Made by a program: the position numbers and the translations under genes. A stretch of 64,000 nucleotides of DNA, from contig JAHCHL010000001.1 in NCBI GenBank assembly GCA_026129745.1, positions 124,001 to 188,000 of the forward strand, in the 5' to 3' direction. This stretch comes from Fimbriimonadales bacterium. GTDB lineage: Bacteria > Armatimonadota > Fimbriimonadia > Fimbriimonadales > ATM1. Shown here in pieces: positions 8,556 through 17,187 of the stretch. A model generated the notes under the pieces. That model was given only the letters and a program-made list of their open reading frames with translations, had not been told where the DNA came from and did not search any database. Position 1 is the first letter of the stretch. Each line of letters opens with the position of its first letter.

Positions 8556-9280
8556 CGGAAGAAGCCGTTGCAAATCTGCTGAGGGGGCGGGTCGTCGCTT
8601 TTACCGGGGCCGGCCTGAGCGCTCCTTCAGGCTTGCAAACGTTTTGGGGCGCTGGTGGAATGTACGAGGGCAGAAGCGCATACGATCTGGCTTCGCCCGA
8701 AGGGTTTCGAGCAAATCCTGTATTGGTCTGGAACTGGTATGCAATGCGCATACGAAGCGGAATCAGTGCACAGCCGAACCCAGGCCATTTCGCATTGTGC
8801 GCATTGGAGTCCGCATCTGAAAGTGTCGTCATTATCACTTCGAACGTAGACGAGCTTCACGAGCGTGCTGGATCGCAAAGCGTCTATCATCTTCACGGAA
8901 AGATTTTGGAAACGCTTTGCACGGAATGTGCGGGTGTCGAGAAACTCGACATCGATTCGTTAGGCAATCCGATCACAGCAGATTCAATTCCTTCTTGCCA
9001 CTGCGGCGGAATGCTTCGGCCAAATGTTGTCTGGTTCGGCGAGTTTCCGTGGCGGGATGCCATCGATGCGGTAGCAAAGTATTTACCGCTCGCAGACATT
9101 GTGCTCGAAATCGGCCATAGCGGCACCGTGTCCTATGGTTTCACAGAAGGGGCGGCAGGACTCGGCATTCCAGTTGTGCGAATCAACCCAGATCCGCTTC
9201 CTCCCTTGGCAAACTCAACGGACATTGTGGAGGGCGCGGAAACTGCATTGCCCAGGCTCGTATCGCAAGCGACTCGCTAA
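8552..9280 (+). CDS. cobB: Sir2-family NAD-dependent protein deacylase (CobB-like)
   Basis: The product is 242 residues from a TTG at 8552 that overlaps the preceding TGA (TTGA). This start gives a normal sirtuin N-terminus (LLRGRVVAFTGAGLSAPSGL). Family motifs appear in order: GAGLSAPSG (NAD binding), TSNVDELHERAGS, the catalytic His in YHLHGKILETLC, a zinc site C-x2-C plus C-x-C (TLCTEC and SCHCGG), LRPNVVWFGE, and GHSGTVS. It removes acyl groups from lysines using NAD. A longer start at 8483 would overlap the upstream gene by 73 bp and add unconserved residues. Its 3' end overlaps the glutamate dehydrogenase gene by 4 bp. Confidence 0.93.
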   Translation: MTEEAVANLLRGRVVAFTGAGLSAPSGLQTFWGAGGMYEGRSAYDLASPEGFRANPVLVWNWYAMRIRSGISAQPNPGHFALCALESASESVVIITSNVDELHERAGSQSVYHLHGKILETLCTECAGVEKLDIDSLGNPITADSIPSCHCGGMLRPNVVWFGEFPWRDAIDAVAKYLPLADIVLEIGHSGTVSYGFTEGAAGLGIPVVRINPDPLPPLANSTDIVEGAETALPRLVSQATR

Positions 9281-10539
9281 TCCATCCAGCGCATGCGCTT
9301 CGCAGTAATCACTCGTTCGATGGCGACGCGAAACGCTGCTTGGCGAAGCGAGCAACCATCACGTTCCGATCGAGACCAAACTTCATCCAGTGCGGAAAGG
9401 AGAATTGCTTGAAGCTCCTCGCGAACGCGATCGATCTTCCAATAGTAATGCTGCATGTTCTGCGACCATTCAAAGTAGGAGACTGTTACACCTCCTGCAT
9501 TGGCGACGATGTCCGGAACGACTGTAATCCCCTTGGACTCTAAAATGTCGTCTGCGTCGACCGTAGTCGGAGCATTTGCGCCTTCGACAATGACCTTTGC
9601 ATTGATTCTGTCCGCGTTCTTTGCTGTGACCACCTTGTCCAGCGCAGCCGGAATGAGTACATCGCAGTCGATGCATAGCAGGCTGTCATTGTCGATTTGC
9701 TCGGCATTATCGAATTCGACCACCGTGCCTGTTCGCTTTGAGTGCTCAATCAGCGAATCGATGTTCAAGCCATCGCTGTTATAAACCCCGCCATTGACGT
9801 CACTCACCGCAAGGACTTTTGCTCCTAACTCTGCGGCGACCTTTGCCGCGTGTGAGCCTACATTGCCAAAGCCTTGCACTGCGACTCTTGAGTCTTTGAA
9901 TGGCATTCCAAGCTTTGTAAGCGCTTGTTGTGCAATCCAAGCGCAACCTCGGCCGGTCGCTTCGATCCTTCCGACAGTTCCTCCCAACTCAATGGGTTTG
10001 CCCGTAACCACTCCTGGCTTGTAGCCGCTTCTGCTGCTGTATTCGTCGACGATCCAAGCCATCACTTGTGGGTTCGTGTTTACGTCCGGTGCAGGGATGT
10101 CTTCTTCCGGTCCGATAATGTTTCCGAGTCGGCGGACGAATTGGCGCGTTATTTGCTGCACTTCCGCTTTCGACATCTTCGATGGATCGCAATTGACACC
10201 GCCTTTCGCACCGCCAAACGGAACATCCACGACAGCGGTCTTCCATGTCATGAGCATCGCAAGAGCAGTCACTTCGTCTTCATCGACCGATGGATGATAA
10301 CGAATGCCGCCTTTGAACGGTCCGCGAGTGTTGTCGTGCTGGATTCGATATCCGTGAAAGACTTCCCAGTGGCCGTCATCCATTCGCACTGGCAGCTCGA
10401 CGCGGACTTCGCGAAACGGAGATTGGATCACTTTGCGTTCACGCTCTGTCAGATCGAGCGCATTCGCTGCAGTGTCCACCATGTGCTGCACGGATTCGAG
10501 CGTACTGAGGCCCGTGCCACTCTTGCTTTCGGAACTCAT
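9277..10539 (-). CDS. gdhA: Glu/Leu/Phe/Val dehydrogenase family, glutamate dehydrogenase
   Basis: A 420-residue protein of the hexameric glutamate dehydrogenase size. PFKGGIRYHPSVDEDEV and TWKTAVVDVPFGGAKGGV contain the substrate-binding and catalytic lysines, PAPDVNTNPQVMAWIVDEYS follows, and the Rossmann fold contains RVAVQGFGNVGSHAA. It interconverts glutamate with 2-oxoglutarate and ammonia. NAD or NADP preference cannot be decided by eye. The start is the first ATG (MSSESKSGTG). The gene is 34 bp downstream of the Nif3-like gene on the same strand and could share its transcript. Confidence 0.95.
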   Translation of the reverse strand: MSSESKSGTGLSTLESVQHMVDTAANALDLTERERKVIQSPFREVRVELPVRMDDGHWEVFHGYRIQHDNTRGPFKGGIRYHPSVDEDEVTALAMLMTWKTAVVDVPFGGAKGGVNCDPSKMSKAEVQQITRQFVRRLGNIIGPEEDIPAPDVNTNPQVMAWIVDEYSSRSGYKPGVVTGKPIELGGTVGRIEATGRGCAWIAQQALTKLGMPFKDSRVAVQGFGNVGSHAAKVAAELGAKVLAVSDVNGGVYNSDGLNIDSLIEHSKRTGTVVEFDNAEQIDNDSLLCIDCDVLIPAALDKVVTAKNADRINAKVIVEGANAPTTVDADDILESKGITVVPDIVANAGGVTVSYFEWSQNMQHYYWKIDRVREELQAILLSALDEVWSRSERDGCSLRQAAFRVAIERVITAKRMRWMD

Positions 10540-10573
10540 GATGGCAACTTACCCGCAGTTTGAAATGGCGACG

Positions 10574-11683
10574 CTATATTGGAGCACCTGAGCTTCTGCC
10601 GCTCGGTTCATAAGCGTGGAACTTCACGCCAGGCAAAAGATCGCCGAGCCGCTTGGACAGCTCAACAACTCCTGGTTGCTCAGTCGCATAGTGCCCTGCT
10701 TCGATGACACAGAATCCGCTTTCCGCTGCTTCGACGGCCTCGTGATGTCGTACCTCTCCTGTGACGAGCGCGTCGCACCCGGCGATGCGAGCCTTCAGCC
10801 AATAGCTGCCACCTGATCCGCCAACGACACCGACCGTTTCAATCTTGGTCGAAGATTTGCCGTATGCGCGGACTTGTGATTGCAGTCTCTCGCCGACCCC
10901 ATTCGAAAACTCGGCAAATGTCATGGGCGACGCGAGCCTGCCTTTCCTTGGCAAGGACTTTGATGCACCGACTAATGGGTACAAGTCGAATGCAGGTTCA
11001 TCGTAAGGATGGCTATCTCGAAGCGCTTTGACCGCGTCGTACTTTGCGTTCGAAGGAACAAGCATTTCGACTCGGATCTCATCGGCAGTTTCTCTTGTTC
11101 CGACTTCTCCAATCAGAGGACTCGCGCCTTCTTGCGGCTCGTAAGTTCCGTGCCCACTCGAATAGAAGGCGCAGCGGCGATAGAGTCCGATAGTTCCACA
11201 GCCCGCTTCAGCAAGAGCGTCAATGATGCCGTCCCTATAGTCTGAAGGCACGAACGTGACCAACTTGAATGCTTCTTGTGCAATGTCGCTTCCAAACGCT
11301 TGGATATCTGAGAGATCAAGTCTCGTAGCCAGCGTATCGTTGATGCCCCCAGGTGCGGCGTCCCAATTCGTGTGTGCAACCAGCACCGCAAGGTTGTTTT
11401 CGATAGCAGTCCTAATCGATCGCACCTGAACCGAGTCGCCAGCCAAAGTCCGAACCGGATTGTAGATCAGCGGGTGGTGAGAAACAATCGCATGGGCCTG
11501 CGCCTGAATTGCAAATGCAAGCGATGACGGACTCGGGTCTAACGAAACGATGCAAGAAGCGACTGGATCGCTCTTTCGGCCAAGTTGCAACCCGATCGGA
11601 TCATCCGGAAACGCAAGGTTTGGCGGAGCGACCTTTTCGAGCGCAGAGAGCAATTCGCCTACGGTTGGCATATTCGCAATCAT
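10574..11683 (-). CDS. Nif3-like dinuclear metal-centre protein (YqfO type)
   Basis: A 369-residue protein. The N-terminal half carries the metal site AIVSHHPLIYNP and VAHTNWDAAPGGIND. The C-terminal half carries GEVRHHEAVEAAESGFCVIEAGHYATEQPG. These are the two conserved parts of the Nif3/DUF34 toroidal hexamer. Between them lies an insert of about 100 residues (VTFVPSDYRDGIIDALAEAG onward) like the PII-like insert of Bacillus YqfO. The biochemical role is unsettled; family members are annotated as GTP cyclohydrolase 1 type 2 or metal-handling proteins. An alternative start is the ATG four codons in (MPTVGELL). Confidence 0.88.
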   Translation of the reverse strand: MIANMPTVGELLSALEKVAPPNLAFPDDPIGLQLGRKSDPVASCIVSLDPSPSSLAFAIQAQAHAIVSHHPLIYNPVRTLAGDSVQVRSIRTAIENNLAVLVAHTNWDAAPGGINDTLATRLDLSDIQAFGSDIAQEAFKLVTFVPSDYRDGIIDALAEAGCGTIGLYRRCAFYSSGHGTYEPQEGASPLIGEVGTRETADEIRVEMLVPSNAKYDAVKALRDSHPYDEPAFDLYPLVGASKSLPRKGRLASPMTFAEFSNGVGERLQSQVRAYGKSSTKIETVGVVGGSGGSYWLKARIAGCDALVTGEVRHHEAVEAAESGFCVIEAGHYATEQPGVVELSKRLGDLLPGVKFHAYEPSGRSSGAPI

Positions 11684-11718
11684 ACTTGGGATAGCAGGAT
11701 TCGACGAACTCCGTAAAG

Positions 11719-11724
11719 TATGAT
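11719..11724 (+). promoter_or_regulatory. -10 element TATGAT before the DPP-IV-like peptidase
   Basis: TATGAT abuts a first ATG (11725) but lies 6 bp before the second in-frame ATG (11731). A transcript would therefore start at the second ATG, which decides the start choice. Confidence 0.5.
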
Positions 11725-11730
11725 ATGTCG

Positions 11731-13800
11731 ATGGCTGCCAGATTTCTGTTCTGCTTCATTCTGCTGATTGGTACGAGCGGCTTTGCCCAAGATCGGATTC
11801 GCGCCACCCCCGAGTATCAGCGTTATTCGGAGATGCGTACGCAAATTACTGCAAGCGTTGTGCGTGGCGACATGGCCGTCGAGTGGCTCGATGGCGGTAA
11901 GGCATTTCAGTATCAGAAAGGAGGCAAGAACTATCGGTTCGACCTATCGAAGGGCACTTCCACGGAGGCACCGCGAGAAACGATTCGACCAGAATCGCGC
12001 AACCCGCAGAACCCTGGTCCGAGGTCGATGCCGCAGCGTGGCCGCCAGTTCCTTGAATACGCCTCGCCAGACGGCAAGACGAAGGCAGTTTACAAAGATC
12101 GCAATGTTTGGCTTGTACTTGAGGATGGAACAGAGCGTGCGATTACGACGGATGGAGACGAGGCGAAGCGAATTAAGTACGGCAACGCTTCATGGGTTTA
12201 TGGCGAAGAGTTGGGTGTGCGCGAGGCGATTTGGTGGTCGCCGGACGGAAAGTATCTGGCGTATTATCGTTTCGACGAGTCGCCGGTCAAGGACTTCTAC
12301 TTGACGATGAATTTGACAAGGATCAACTCAACTCTCGACATTGAGCCTTATCCCAAAGCCGGAACAGACAATCCAATCGTCGAGCTATTTGTGTACGATG
12401 TCGTAAGGGGAATAGCACAACAAATCGACATTCGCGATGGTCAACCGTTCTTGAACCACGTTGTGGGCTATTACGCATACTCCGTTCGATGGTCGCCAAA
12501 CGGAAACGAGCTTTTGTTCAATCGAACGAACCGAAGGCAGAACATCATGGAGTTTTGTGCCGCTGACCCAGCAACCGGCAAGGTGCGCGTCATTGTTCGC
12601 GAGGAGCAACCTCAAAGCTGGACGAACAACTCGCCTTCGATCACTTGGATCAACGATGAAGAGTTTCTTTGGGTTTCTGAGCGCAATGGATTTGCAAACT
12701 TTTATCATTACAATATCACGGGAAAACTCATTTCCGCCGTCACCAACCACTCCTTTGAAGTGGCGAGCATCGTTCGTCTCGATCGTGAAAACAAGAAGCT
12801 CTATTACATGGCAAGGAGCGGCGACAATCCCTATAAACTCCAGTTTCATGTCGTCAATCTCGATGGAACTGGCGATAAGCGATTGACCGATCCTGCATTC
12901 CACCATACTGTGAACCTTTCGCCCGATGGCAGCCACTTTATCGATACTGCTGAGACTCATTCCATACCTCCAGTGACGAGAGTTGTCGATATGGACGGCA
13001 AAGTCATTGAAACGCTCAATGAGAGCGATCTAACGAAGTTTCATGAACTGAAGCTTCATAAAGCAGAAGTGTTTACATTCCTTGCCGGAGATGGAAAGAC
13101 TGTCTGCTACGGCACAATCATGAAACCATCGAACTTCGATCCGAATCGCAAGTATCCGCTGATTGTCAGCGTTTATGCAGGCCCGGAGTCCGGCTCTATG
13201 AATGAAAGGTTCAGGACTCCTGACCCCATAACTGAGTTTGGCGTGATCGTCGCGTCTTTCGACGGCAGAGGAACAAGAGGAAGGGGCAAAGCTTTCAAGG
13301 ATGAAATGTACATGAAGCTCGGCATGACCGAAATCGACGATCAGGCAGCCGGCGTTCGCGAACTCCTTAAGAGGCCATACATCGATCCAACGAAGGTTGG
13401 GATTCACGGCACTTCATATGGCGGGTACGCGTCTGCGCTTGCCATCTTGCGCTACCCGGATGTCTTTACGGCCGCTGTCGCAAGCAGCAGCGTGACAGAT
13501 TGGAGGCATTACGACACGATTTATACGGAACGATACAATTGGATTCCGCAAGAGAATGAAGAAGGCTATCGCCTCGGAAGCTGCATGACGTATGTCGAGA
13601 ATCTAAAGGGCGATCTAATGCTTTTCTTCGGAACTGCCGATAACAACGTCCACCCGAACAATACGATGCAGCTTGCCCAAGCGCTCCAGCGAGCTGGAAA
13701 GACTTTCTATATGCAAGTGGGACCCGACCAGGGTCATGTCGGTTTCGGCATCGAACGAACGATGGAGTTCTTCTTTGAAAGCTTTACTCGTTCTCGTTGA
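11731..13800 (+). CDS. exported prolyl oligopeptidase-family (S9B, DPP-IV-like) peptidase
   Basis: The product is 689 residues from the ATG at 11731. It has a signal peptide (ARFLFCFILLIGTSGFAQ). An eight-bladed propeller occupies about 50-440 (EAIWWSPDGKYLAYYRFDE, VRWSPNGNELLFNRTNRRQ), and the alpha/beta hydrolase domain follows. The catalytic Ser lies in HGTSYGGYAS (about residue 562), Asp in FGTADNNVHPNN (about 637), and His in PDQGHVGF (about 669). The YGEELGV segment corresponds to the Glu pair that grips the free N-terminus in DPP-IV, suggesting removal of X-Pro dipeptides in the periplasm. An earlier ATG at 11725 touches the -10 element and is less likely. Confidence 0.92.
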   Translation: MAARFLFCFILLIGTSGFAQDRIRATPEYQRYSEMRTQITASVVRGDMAVEWLDGGKAFQYQKGGKNYRFDLSKGTSTEAPRETIRPESRNPQNPGPRSMPQRGRQFLEYASPDGKTKAVYKDRNVWLVLEDGTERAITTDGDEAKRIKYGNASWVYGEELGVREAIWWSPDGKYLAYYRFDESPVKDFYLTMNLTRINSTLDIEPYPKAGTDNPIVELFVYDVVRGIAQQIDIRDGQPFLNHVVGYYAYSVRWSPNGNELLFNRTNRRQNIMEFCAADPATGKVRVIVREEQPQSWTNNSPSITWINDEEFLWVSERNGFANFYHYNITGKLISAVTNHSFEVASIVRLDRENKKLYYMARSGDNPYKLQFHVVNLDGTGDKRLTDPAFHHTVNLSPDGSHFIDTAETHSIPPVTRVVDMDGKVIETLNESDLTKFHELKLHKAEVFTFLAGDGKTVCYGTIMKPSNFDPNRKYPLIVSVYAGPESGSMNERFRTPDPITEFGVIVASFDGRGTRGRGKAFKDEMYMKLGMTEIDDQAAGVRELLKRPYIDPTKVGIHGTSYGGYASALAILRYPDVFTAAVASSSVTDWRHYDTIYTERYNWIPQENEEGYRLGSCMTYVENLKGDLMLFFGTADNNVHPNNTMQLAQALQRAGKTFYMQVGPDQGHVGFGIERTMEFFFESFTRSR

Positions 13801-13848
13801 CCTAACGGCTTGACATCAGCCACGGCGATTGTCGCCACTGGCTTATGG

Positions 13849-13854
13849 CACAAT
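13849..13854 (+). promoter_or_regulatory. possible -10 element CACAAT before the 13861 gene
   Basis: CACAAT is followed by 6 bases and a GTG at 13861. It matches 4 of 6 consensus bases and is weaker than the other sites. It supports the GTG start rather than the TTG at 13810. Confidence 0.35.
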
Positions 13855-13860
13855 CGAAGC

Positions 13861-14607
13861 GTGTTCGTGAGGAAGTTGTCCTATCGCGGTAAAGACTGCC
13901 TGTTTCGGGATCACACGGGCCAGTGGGTTCTGGCTGACTTCGAAGGTCCAGGCCACGTCACGCATTTGCTAGTCTGCCCTTCTGACGGACCACTCGTTGT
14001 AACTGTCGACGGTCAAAATCCAATGCTGCTGGAGTTTCCAACTGACATTTACTTCAGATCTTGCCTCAGCATTGGATCCGACTCCCCTGTGGAATCCTTC
14101 GAATGGGCAGTCACGCTTTTGCCTCCGGGATGCGATCCTCGCTGCGAGCTAACAAAGCCAGGGAGTTACAAACTGACCCAAACCGACTATGTTGACCCTT
14201 GCGATAGTGCATCACGCTCGGAACATGCGTTGGTGGCTCAAAACGAAAGCGAAGTCTTCGAACTCGAAGGCAAAACCCATCGGAGTCATCTCAACAGAAT
14301 GGCGTTCGACATTTCGATCGATCCACAGAATGTGGGAGTGGTGCTGCGCCGCACTTACGATCGATTTCATGGCCGTCAGCGTGCTAGAGTGCTGGTGGAC
14401 GGTGTTCCAATTGGATATTGGTATGCGCCGATTGAAGATCGAAAGAATCGTTGGGCCGAAGACGAATTCTTCATACCAATAGGTTTCACCGCTGGCAAAT
14501 CGAAAGTGCGCATAGAAATCGACCCTCCTGCGGGCACACCGCTTTGGGATGTTTCGGAGTACCTTGTGTTTGCTGTTAAAGACAGGTCAACGGTGGACTC
14601 GGCTTAG
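13861..14607 (+). CDS. hypothetical beta-sandwich protein, DUF2961/GH172-like fragment
   Basis: The product is 248 residues from the GTG at 13861. EGPGHVTHLLVCPSD with VTVDGQNPMLLEFPTDIYF resembles the first jelly-roll of DUF2961 proteins. GVVLRRTYDRFHGRQRARVLVDG, GYWYAP and GFTAGKSKVRIEID resemble the C-terminal sheet of the same family. The middle is shorter than in full-length GH172 glycosidases, so this may be a binding protein or a divergent enzyme. There is no signal peptide. It follows the peptidase by 60 bp and precedes the isochorismatase-like gene by 64 bp. Assignment to DUF2961 is tentative. Confidence 0.55.
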   Translation: MFVRKLSYRGKDCLFRDHTGQWVLADFEGPGHVTHLLVCPSDGPLVVTVDGQNPMLLEFPTDIYFRSCLSIGSDSPVESFEWAVTLLPPGCDPRCELTKPGSYKLTQTDYVDPCDSASRSEHALVAQNESEVFELEGKTHRSHLNRMAFDISIDPQNVGVVLRRTYDRFHGRQRARVLVDGVPIGYWYAPIEDRKNRWAEDEFFIPIGFTAGKSKVRIEIDPPAGTPLWDVSEYLVFAVKDRSTVDSA

Positions 14608-14671
14608 CACTTGGTTTAGAGTGGCGATTCGACGGGGTGAAGAAGTACTATTGAGCAAACATCAGATACAT

Positions 14672-15253
14672 ATGGACGATTCAGCAACCTACACTGCTCC
14701 CCTTGCCGACAAGGAAGACTCAGCTCTCATCGTCGTCGATATTCAAGACAAGTTTCTCGCTCCGATCGCCAACGCTGAGAGGGTAACTAAGCGATCGAGA
14801 TTCTTAATCGAAATCGCCAACCTTTTTTCGATTCCTATTCTTGTCACTGAACAGTACCCGTCGCGAATGGGGGGCACGAACGCCGAAATCCTCGAAGTGC
14901 TTCCGCCTGGAACTGTGCGCCATGACAAATTGTGCTTTTCGTCTTGCGGAATCGAATCGTTTCAAGAAGAGTGGGCGAAGGCCGAAAAGACTCAGGCAAT
15001 CGTCGTCGGGATTGAAACGCACATCTGCGTCAACCAAACTGTCCATGACTTTCTTGCAAACGAAATTGATGTATTCGTATGCGCCGACGCAGTCGGCGCG
15101 CGAACGACTGAAGCCCATGACATCGCAATAGCAAGAATGCGTCAAGCAGGAGCTGTCGTCACTCACACCGAATCGGTCGCTTACGAGTGGCTGAAGTCTG
15201 CTGATGCCGACGAGTTTAAGTCCGCTCTTGAGATTGTGAAGCGTTACTCGTAA
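14672..15253 (+). CDS. isochorismatase-family cysteine hydrolase
   Basis: The product is 193 residues from the ATG at 14672. The cysteine-hydrolase triad is visible: Asp23 in LIVVDIQDKF, the Lys in VRHDKLCFSSCG, and the Cys in VGIETHICVNQTVHDF. The cis-peptide region VGIETH is normal. Substrates in this fold range from isochorismate to nicotinamide and biuret, and the sequence resembles the small YcaC-like hydrolases rather than true isochorismatases, so no substrate is assigned. Upstream in-frame residues from 14549 lie inside the previous gene and are rejected. The last 10 bp overlap the convergent mnmG gene. Confidence 0.88.
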   Translation: MDDSATYTAPLADKEDSALIVVDIQDKFLAPIANAERVTKRSRFLIEIANLFSIPILVTEQYPSRMGGTNAEILEVLPPGTVRHDKLCFSSCGIESFQEEWAKAEKTQAIVVGIETHICVNQTVHDFLANEIDVFVCADAVGARTTEAHDIAIARMRQAGAVVTHTESVAYEWLKSADADEFKSALEIVKRYS

Positions 15254-17145
15254 TTGGCGTCGCCGGGCAATTGACAAGCCAACTTTCGCAAGTGCCCGAT
15301 CAAGATCGCTATATCTGTGGGACGAATTCCAGGAATTCGCGACGCTTGTGCGACAGTCTCCGGTCGAATGCGCGTACACTTCTCTAACGTTTCAAAGGAC
15401 AGTCCGCGAACACGAGAATAGTCAAAATGCCGCGGAATCGCCATCGATTCAAGCCGGCGCAACTGCTCGATTTGGCCTTCCTGCCTCTTCAAAAAGCCAT
15501 CGTACTTCGCTTGAATTTCGATCTGCTCCTTCGCCTCGCGATAAAGCCGCGACCCATCGCCACCCGAAGCGACTCCTGCCAACAGCGCGATTTCCTCGAA
15601 CTTCATTCCCGGGCGCTTCAGTAGATCGAATCCCGTCGTTTTCGTACGGACTTTTGCGAAGCCCTTTGATTCCAATCGCGGATTGTCTTTGACTGAAAAA
15701 GCAAGCGATTCCAAGAACTGTCGCTTGGCTTCGACCAACCGCTTCTTTTCAAGAAATCGCTCCCATCGCTCGTCGTCGACCAAACCGATCTCTCGCCCAA
15801 GCGGCGTCAAACGCAAATCAGCGTTGTCGTTGCGTACATACAAACGATACTCGCTCCGCGCGGTCAGCATCCGATACGGATCGTCAACGCCCTTCGTTAC
15901 GAGATCGTCAATCAAAACGCCGATGTACGAATCCTCCCTTCTGAAAACGACGTCCGGTTCGTTCATCGCCTTTCGTGCCGCGTTGATTCCCGCGACGATC
16001 CCTTGTGAGGCGGCTTCTTCGTATCCGCTCGTCCCGTTCACCTGTCCCGCAAGGAACAGGCCCTCGCACAGTTTGCTTTCGAGATTAGGCCGAAGCTGCA
16101 TTGGATCCGCCATGTCGTATTCGACGGCATATCCCGGGCGGATCATCTCGACGTCTTCCAAGCCGCTCATCGTTTTCAAGAACGCCATTTGCACTTCCGC
16201 TGGGAGCGACGTGCTCATTCCCTGCACATAAACGGATTCGCCGTCCCATTCTTCGATCTCCAGGAAAACTGGATGCGAATCCTTTTGCGGAAACCTCACG
16301 ATCTTGTCCTCGATGCTCGGACAATATCGCGGGCCCACACCCTCGATTTGCTTGCCGTATACCGCGCTCAAATGGATTTTGTCGCGAATCACTTGGTGCG
16401 TTGCAGCATTCGTTTTCGTTTCGAAGCAATCGTACATCGTCTTGCGCGGCATCACGCGGTCATGCTTGAAAGAAAACGGCGCACATTCGGGATCGGTGCG
16501 TTGAATGCCGACCCGATCCAAGTCAATGCTCGACAACCGAATGCGTGGCGTCGTCCCGGTCTTGAATCTGCGAAGTCGGACGCCGATGTCGCACAAGAAG
16601 GTACTGAGACCGCTGACTGCTTGATCGCCATGCCGCGCAGCGACCGTCTTATTCATCCCTTCGTGGCACAAACCATTCATAAACGTGCCGGTTGTCATCA
16701 CCACGCATCTCGCCGAAATCTCTTCGCCATTCGCCAATCGAATACCAACGACACGATTGCCATCGCGCACAATGGTTTCGACTTCCGCCTCAATCAGCGT
16801 CAATCGCTTTTGCAGTTCCATCGTCTTGCGCATCAATTGCGGATAAAGCGACTTGCAAGCATGCGCACGAAATGTTTGAACGGCAGGCCCTTTTCCGTCA
16901 CCTACCACGCGAATATGCGTTAGCGCGTGATCGGTCGTCACCGCCATTTGGCCGCCAAGCGCGTCCACTTCGCGCGCCATCTGCCCTTTCGCCGGTCCGC
17001 CGATGCTGCAATTGCAAGGCATGTGTCCGATTCGATCAAGCCTCAATGTGACGCATGCCGTTTCGAGGCCCATGCGCGCGGAAGCGAGGGCCGCTTCGAT
17101 TCCTGCGTGCCCAGCGCCGATCACGATGACGTCGAATGGTTGCAC
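15244..17145 (-). CDS. mnmG: tRNA uridine-5-carboxymethylaminomethyl modification enzyme MnmG (GidA)
   Basis: A 633-residue protein at full family length. It has an N-terminal FAD loop GAGHAGIEAALASARMG, the GidA signatures CNCSIGGPAKGQMAREVDALGG and GPAVQTFRAHA, then PRYCPSIEDKIVRFP, GLFLAGQVNGTSGYEEAASQG and the C-terminal helical domain ending in HFDYSRVRGLS. With MnmE it modifies the wobble uridine of several tRNAs. The start is GTG (cac at 17143-17145), with TACAAT 7 bp upstream and no Shine-Dalgarno. mnmE is not nearby. It is divergent from asnS with only 42 bp between the start codons. Confidence 0.97.
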   Translation of the reverse strand: MQPFDVIVIGAGHAGIEAALASARMGLETACVTLRLDRIGHMPCNCSIGGPAKGQMAREVDALGGQMAVTTDHALTHIRVVGDGKGPAVQTFRAHACKSLYPQLMRKTMELQKRLTLIEAEVETIVRDGNRVVGIRLANGEEISARCVVMTTGTFMNGLCHEGMNKTVAARHGDQAVSGLSTFLCDIGVRLRRFKTGTTPRIRLSSIDLDRVGIQRTDPECAPFSFKHDRVMPRKTMYDCFETKTNAATHQVIRDKIHLSAVYGKQIEGVGPRYCPSIEDKIVRFPQKDSHPVFLEIEEWDGESVYVQGMSTSLPAEVQMAFLKTMSGLEDVEMIRPGYAVEYDMADPMQLRPNLESKLCEGLFLAGQVNGTSGYEEAASQGIVAGINAARKAMNEPDVVFRREDSYIGVLIDDLVTKGVDDPYRMLTARSEYRLYVRNDNADLRLTPLGREIGLVDDERWERFLEKKRLVEAKRQFLESLAFSVKDNPRLESKGFAKVRTKTTGFDLLKRPGMKFEEIALLAGVASGGDGSRLYREAKEQIEIQAKYDGFLKRQEGQIEQLRRLESMAIPRHFDYSRVRGLSFETLEKCTRIRPETVAQASRIPGIRPTDIAILIGHLRKLACQLPGDANYE

Positions 17146-17152
17146 TAAGCGA

Positions 17153-17158
17153 ATTGTA
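17153..17158 (-). promoter_or_regulatory. -10 element TACAAT for mnmG
   Basis: On the minus strand TACAAT is followed by 7 bases and the mnmG GTG. It lies 13 bp from the opposed asnS -10 element, so the two promoters overlap. Confidence 0.65.
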
Positions 17159-17171
17159 CCGTGGGGCGCGG

Positions 17172-17177
17172 TAGAAT
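17172..17177 (+). promoter_or_regulatory. -10 element TAGAAT for asnS
   Basis: TAGAAT is followed by 10 bases and the asnS ATG at 17188. A leader of at most a few bases is predicted. Its upstream half overlaps the mnmG promoter. Confidence 0.55.
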
Positions 17178-17187
17178 CGAGGCTGGA

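Noticed and set aside
13810..13815. TTGACA as a -35 element and TTG at 13810 as the gene start
   Set aside because: No -10 lies 16-19 bp downstream, and the conserved part of the protein begins after the GTG at 13861.
16189..16923. 244-residue plus-strand frame inside mnmG
   Set aside because: It is antisense to a certain mnmG gene, Arg/His-rich, and has no recognisable family.
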